Source: Cephalothrix simula
Taxonomy: Eukaryota; Nemertea; Palaeonemertea; Archinemertea; Cephalotrichidae
Assembly (NCBI GenBank): GCA_035591015.1
Contig: JAXIUW010227840.1
Span: 1 to 10,327, forward strand
DNA length: 10,327 nt
Reading direction: 5' to 3'
Shown here piece after piece: positions 8,274 through 10,327 of this stretch; the first letter of the stretch is position 1; every line of letters starts with the position of its first letter. The notes below the pieces were generated by a model. The model was given only the letters and a program-made list of their open reading frames with translations, ran no database searches and was not told where the DNA came from. Made by a program: the position numbers and the translations under genes.

Positions 8274-8300
8274 CTCTAATGAATTGCCGTTTCGTTTCCC
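8239..8300 (-). promoter_or_regulatory. Programmed -1 ribosomal frameshift signal: GGGAAAC plus H-type pseudoknot
   Basis: On the minus strand the heptamer GGGAAAC (8294-8300) sits in the gag frame as G GGA AAC, the canonical X XXY YYZ arrangement. After a 6-base spacer (8288-8293) comes a perfect 11-bp stem, 8277-8287 with 8255-8265, closing an 11-base loop. Loop bases TGCCCG (8267-8272) are fully complementary to CGGGCA at 8239-8244, giving a 6-bp second stem. Crossing loops are 4 and 10 bases. The pol frame is -1 relative to gag and open from 8315, so a shift here enters pol. Heptamer, phase, spacing and both stems are read directly from the sequence; function is inferred from known retroviral and coronaviral signals of this design. 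The gag TAG and the first in-frame pol ATG both lie within the structure. Confidence 0.88.
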
Positions 8301-10096
8301 GAAAATCTGACTCGTCTAAAGCCATTGTCACTCTGTGATCTGTAATTACGACGATCTGCTGACTGTGATCTGTGTCCTCTCCAAGAATCCTGGCGCCTAT
8401 TTTCTCTGTGGTCGTCACGTCGTGACGTTCTTTGTATAGTGTCATCATGTGGTCTCCAAAAGCGAGGTCTGGTTGAAATTCCAGCGGGTCTTGAATATTG
8501 CGATGTCGAATAGCGGAATCCAGGAGCATTGTTCCGGCCATTAAATCTTGAAGGTCGGGGCTGGTTTTGATTACTTCTCCAGCACCTACTGGCAATGTGT
8601 CCCGGTAGTCCACAATTAAAACAGCAATCTTGATTTGCTGGCATTGTTGGCCTTGACACTTGACGGCATTGTGGTGCAGCGTGGCCTGGCATTTGACAAA
8701 GCTGACACTGGGGGCGCTGCTGAGGACGATCTTGTGGTAAGTGCTGTGTTTGGATAGGGGCCAAAGTTGCCCCTGAAGTACTTGGTAGAGACAATTTTGA
8801 CATTTTCTCAGCTAATTCATTTAATCCTTTATCAAGTTTTTCAGCTATAACCGTTGCAATAGCAACATCGGTGCCCTCTTTTTTCTTCATTTGGATAATG
8901 CGTTCAGCCAGTCTAGCTTCCGATTCACACTCTTGAACGGTTGTAGGTCTTTTAAGAAGTACATACTGTTTGATCTCTGGCAAAAATCCACTCAATAATA
9001 TGGATAAATGTTCATCAGTTTTCTTATTTAATCTTGAACACATCTGCAAGACATCATCAATGAACTTGTCTACTGTTTCATCTTTTTTCTGACGACGGTC
9101 TTGAAGTTCCTGTTCCAGAATAAATTTATCATCTTTATTATCATATTTCTTGTTAAACAATTCTTTAATTTTGCCAAAGGTGTCACGATCCTCTGTAGGA
9201 ATGGACCAAAAGAAGTCATGTGCAGGGCCCTCAAGGTATAGACTGAATTCCATTAGCTTGTCCTCATTTGTATATCCTGCTGCGGAAGTATATGCTTCAA
9301 ACTCGCGCATAAAAGTACGATAAGGACGCGATTTTGAAGTGCCTTTAAATTTTGCGGGTCTTAGGGCACCCGAGAATGCTGCTCGGACCAAAGACCGCAT
9401 AGTGTTGTCATGTTTATCATTCAAATTTGAGGGTTGCCCCATACTATAGTCATCAGTTTCCAAACCCATGCCTTGTGAATTATTGTTTTGTTCCCCTGGT
9501 GAAAAACGATCTTTAAGTGGGGTCTTGCTTGAAAGTGTACTTGAAGCAAATAACTTCTTTGGCAATGGGTCAAATGTTCGATAATTTTCTCGAGAAAGTG
9601 CAATCTCAGTTGGCTGCTTTTTTGATTGGTCTTCTTTTTTGGGTGTAGATTGTGGCGCAAATATGCTCTGTTTTGCCTGTTTGACTTGATCTATAAAGTA
9701 ATCAACGTCGAGGTATGGATTGACAAGATTTCTTGAGTCGGAGCACTGGTCCAATGGCTGCCACGGGGGTGTCAACGGGTGTCTAGTTTCGGAATCACCG
9801 TGGTATTTGCGTTTAGGTTTGAGAGGAACTGGCTCACTATCTTCGTCTGAGTCGTCAGAAGAGTATGTCTCTGGCAATTGGTCAATAGGAATTGATTCGT
9901 TTTCACCAAATGTAAGACTCTGTGGGGTAGACTGGTGGGGGTAATTATCAGCACGATGGTGATACACGACACGCTGCACTTCCGGGTCGATATCGAGATC
10001 ACTTTCAGTGAAATGGACTTTACGAGTGTCCAAGCTAGTATGCTGGATAGGGGACGGAATTTCAGGTGCTTGATAAAGACTATCCAAAAAAGACAT
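8276..10096 (-). CDS. gag: Gag polyprotein (capsid and two-zinc-knuckle nucleocapsid)
   Basis: This is the structural protein of the element: it assembles the particle and packages the RNA. It has 606 residues. Residues 1-230 are polar and low in complexity, with an acidic serine-rich run near 79-90 followed by a basic KPKRK patch. Residues about 232-405 are helical, with the look of a retrotransposon Gag capsid (FKG near 250, EFEAY near 265, then LYLEGPAHDFF and the LLSGF stretch near 367). Two CX2CX4HX4C zinc knuckles follow at C464-C477 and C492-C505. The tail, 506-606, is rich in Arg, Ser and Asn and probably binds RNA. There is no N-terminal Met-Gly for myristoylation. The ATG at 10096 is the first in frame after a stop at 10160-10162. 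The gag stop (TAG, 8276-8278) lies inside a frameshift structure, so Gag is both a product itself and the N-terminus of a Gag-Pol fusion. Family is clear; the exact processing sites are not. Confidence 0.93.
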   Translation of the reverse strand: MSFLDSLYQAPEIPSPIQHTSLDTRKVHFTESDLDIDPEVQRVVYHHRADNYPHQSTPQSLTFGENESIPIDQLPETYSSDDSDEDSEPVPLKPKRKYHGDSETRHPLTPPWQPLDQCSDSRNLVNPYLDVDYFIDQVKQAKQSIFAPQSTPKKEDQSKKQPTEIALSRENYRTFDPLPKKLFASSTLSSKTPLKDRFSPGEQNNNSQGMGLETDDYSMGQPSNLNDKHDNTMRSLVRAAFSGALRPAKFKGTSKSRPYRTFMREFEAYTSAAGYTNEDKLMEFSLYLEGPAHDFFWSIPTEDRDTFGKIKELFNKKYDNKDDKFILEQELQDRRQKKDETVDKFIDDVLQMCSRLNKKTDEHLSILLSGFLPEIKQYVLLKRPTTVQECESEARLAERIIQMKKKEGTDVAIATVIAEKLDKGLNELAEKMSKLSLPSTSGATLAPIQTQHLPQDRPQQRPQCQLCQMPGHAAPQCRQVSRPTMPANQDCCFNCGLPGHIASRCWRSNQNQPRPSRFNGRNNAPGFRYSTSQYSRPAGISTRPRFWRPHDDTIQRTSRRDDHRENRRQDSWRGHRSQSADRRNYRSQSDNGFRRVRFSGNETAIH

Positions 10097-10327
10097 GAAA
10101 TGTACTGAAGCCCAGAATTTGTACGAGAGAAATCTTAGATTAATAAATGTTAAACAAAATTAAACAAAGTACAGGAAACAATTTGCAGCCGATTAAAACT
10201 GAATGTCAGTGAAGCAACAAGAGTTCTTCCTCGCTCTCGATGATGGGCCATCTTTTTACGTGGAAGGTATTTTTGCTCCGATGTTAAAACGCTGACCAAT
10301 GGTCAGGCTATAATTTATATCTCTGAA
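10097..10327 (-). other. Leader region upstream of gag
   Basis: This 231-base stretch precedes the gag ATG and should hold 5' untranslated leader and perhaps the LTR edge. No primer-binding site could be recognised: the two TGG-led candidates (minus strand from 10250 and from 10303) do not give a plausible tRNA 3' end when complemented. A perfect inverted repeat with 7-bp arms lies at 10292-10306. A TATAAA-like motif on the minus strand is at 10314-10319. A weak donor-like GTAAAA is at 10254-10259. The stop at 10160-10162 closes the gag frame upstream. Confidence 0.5.

Larger units (their letters stand above)
1211..10327 (-). mobile_element. Ty3/gypsy-type LTR retrotransposon with env (errantivirus-like), internal region
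   Basis: Three long frames on one strand in the order gag, pol, env make up the internal region of a Metaviridae element. The pol domain order (protease, reverse transcriptase, RNase H, integrase) is the Ty3/gypsy order, not the Ty1/copia order. Env belongs to the F-like family used by insect errantiviruses. All frames are uninterrupted and keep their catalytic residues, which suggests a recent or functional insertion. The outer limits are not fixed. I found no long direct repeat shared by the right edge (10097-10327) and the left flank (1-1210), no convincing tRNA primer-binding site, and no certain polypurine tract. The interval given is therefore a minimum: the 3' LTR may lie within 1-1210, and the 5' LTR is probably outside the window. 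Confidence 0.95.

Noticed and set aside
8271-8278. Stop-and-restart of translation at the gag TAG and the ATG two bases later
   Set aside because: Possible in principle, but the in-phase slippery heptamer and pseudoknot explain pol expression better, and the ATG lies inside the structure.
8413-8427. Perfect inverted repeat CGTCACG-T-CGTGACG
   Set aside because: It is inside gag coding sequence encoding an Arg/Asp-rich stretch; short palindromes arise easily there and no function is suggested.
8263-8613. A 116-codon minus-strand frame overlapping the end of gag
   Set aside because: It lies fully inside the Gag nucleocapsid and tail coding region in another frame, has no recognisable domain, and its composition is explained by the overlapping Arg-rich gag codons.
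856-10128. Shared 9-mer TGTACGAGA at about 857-865 and 10119-10127, as a possible LTR repeat
   Set aside because: The flanking bases do not match, and one 9-base match is expected by chance between regions of these sizes.
10251-10327. Primer-binding site candidates starting TGG on the minus strand (from 10250 and from 10303)
   Set aside because: The complementary strand does not form a plausible tRNA 3' end: no T-loop consensus and no T-stem pairing at the right distance from CCA.

Overview
The window is most of one LTR retrotransposon of the Ty3/gypsy (Metaviridae) type, lying entirely on the minus strand, in what is most likely an invertebrate animal genome. The animal call rests on the third gene, an Env of the errantivirus / baculovirus F family. 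The AT-rich base composition and splice-like signals fit a eukaryotic host. The species cannot be told from the sequence.

Read in the sense direction (high to low coordinates) the order is: leader (10327-10097), gag (10096-8276), pol (8273-4029), env (3997-1211), and about 950 bases without a clear gene. At the far end is the start of a separate, truncated reading frame with SGNH/GDSL-hydrolase motifs (254-1, running off the window). All three large frames are open end to end with the expected catalytic residues, so this is a young or still functional copy. No LTR pair was found: the leader shares no convincing repeat with the left flank, so at least the 5' LTR probably lies beyond 10327.

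Gag carries a capsid-like domain, two CCHC zinc knuckles and a basic tail. Pol carries retropepsin, reverse transcriptase, RNase H, HHCC + DDE integrase, a GPY/F module and a C-terminal chromodomain. Env carries a signal peptide, a furin-type site followed by a fusion-peptide-like segment, a transmembrane segment, and then an unusually long C-terminal part with a second hydrophobic segment.

Expression logic is visible. At the gag/pol boundary a GGGAAAC slippery heptamer in the gag frame is followed after 6 bases by a perfect 11-bp stem, whose loop can pair with sequence downstream. This is a textbook -1 frameshift pseudoknot, and the gag stop and the apparent pol ATG both lie inside it. Just before env is a pyrimidine-rich AG splice acceptor that fits production of Env from a spliced RNA starting at the Met of 3997.

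The points most worth a second look are the frameshift element, the combination of a chromodomain with an F-like Env, the two-membrane-segment Env with a long unidentified tail, a hydrophobic segment ahead of the protease, and the SGNH-like frame at the edge.
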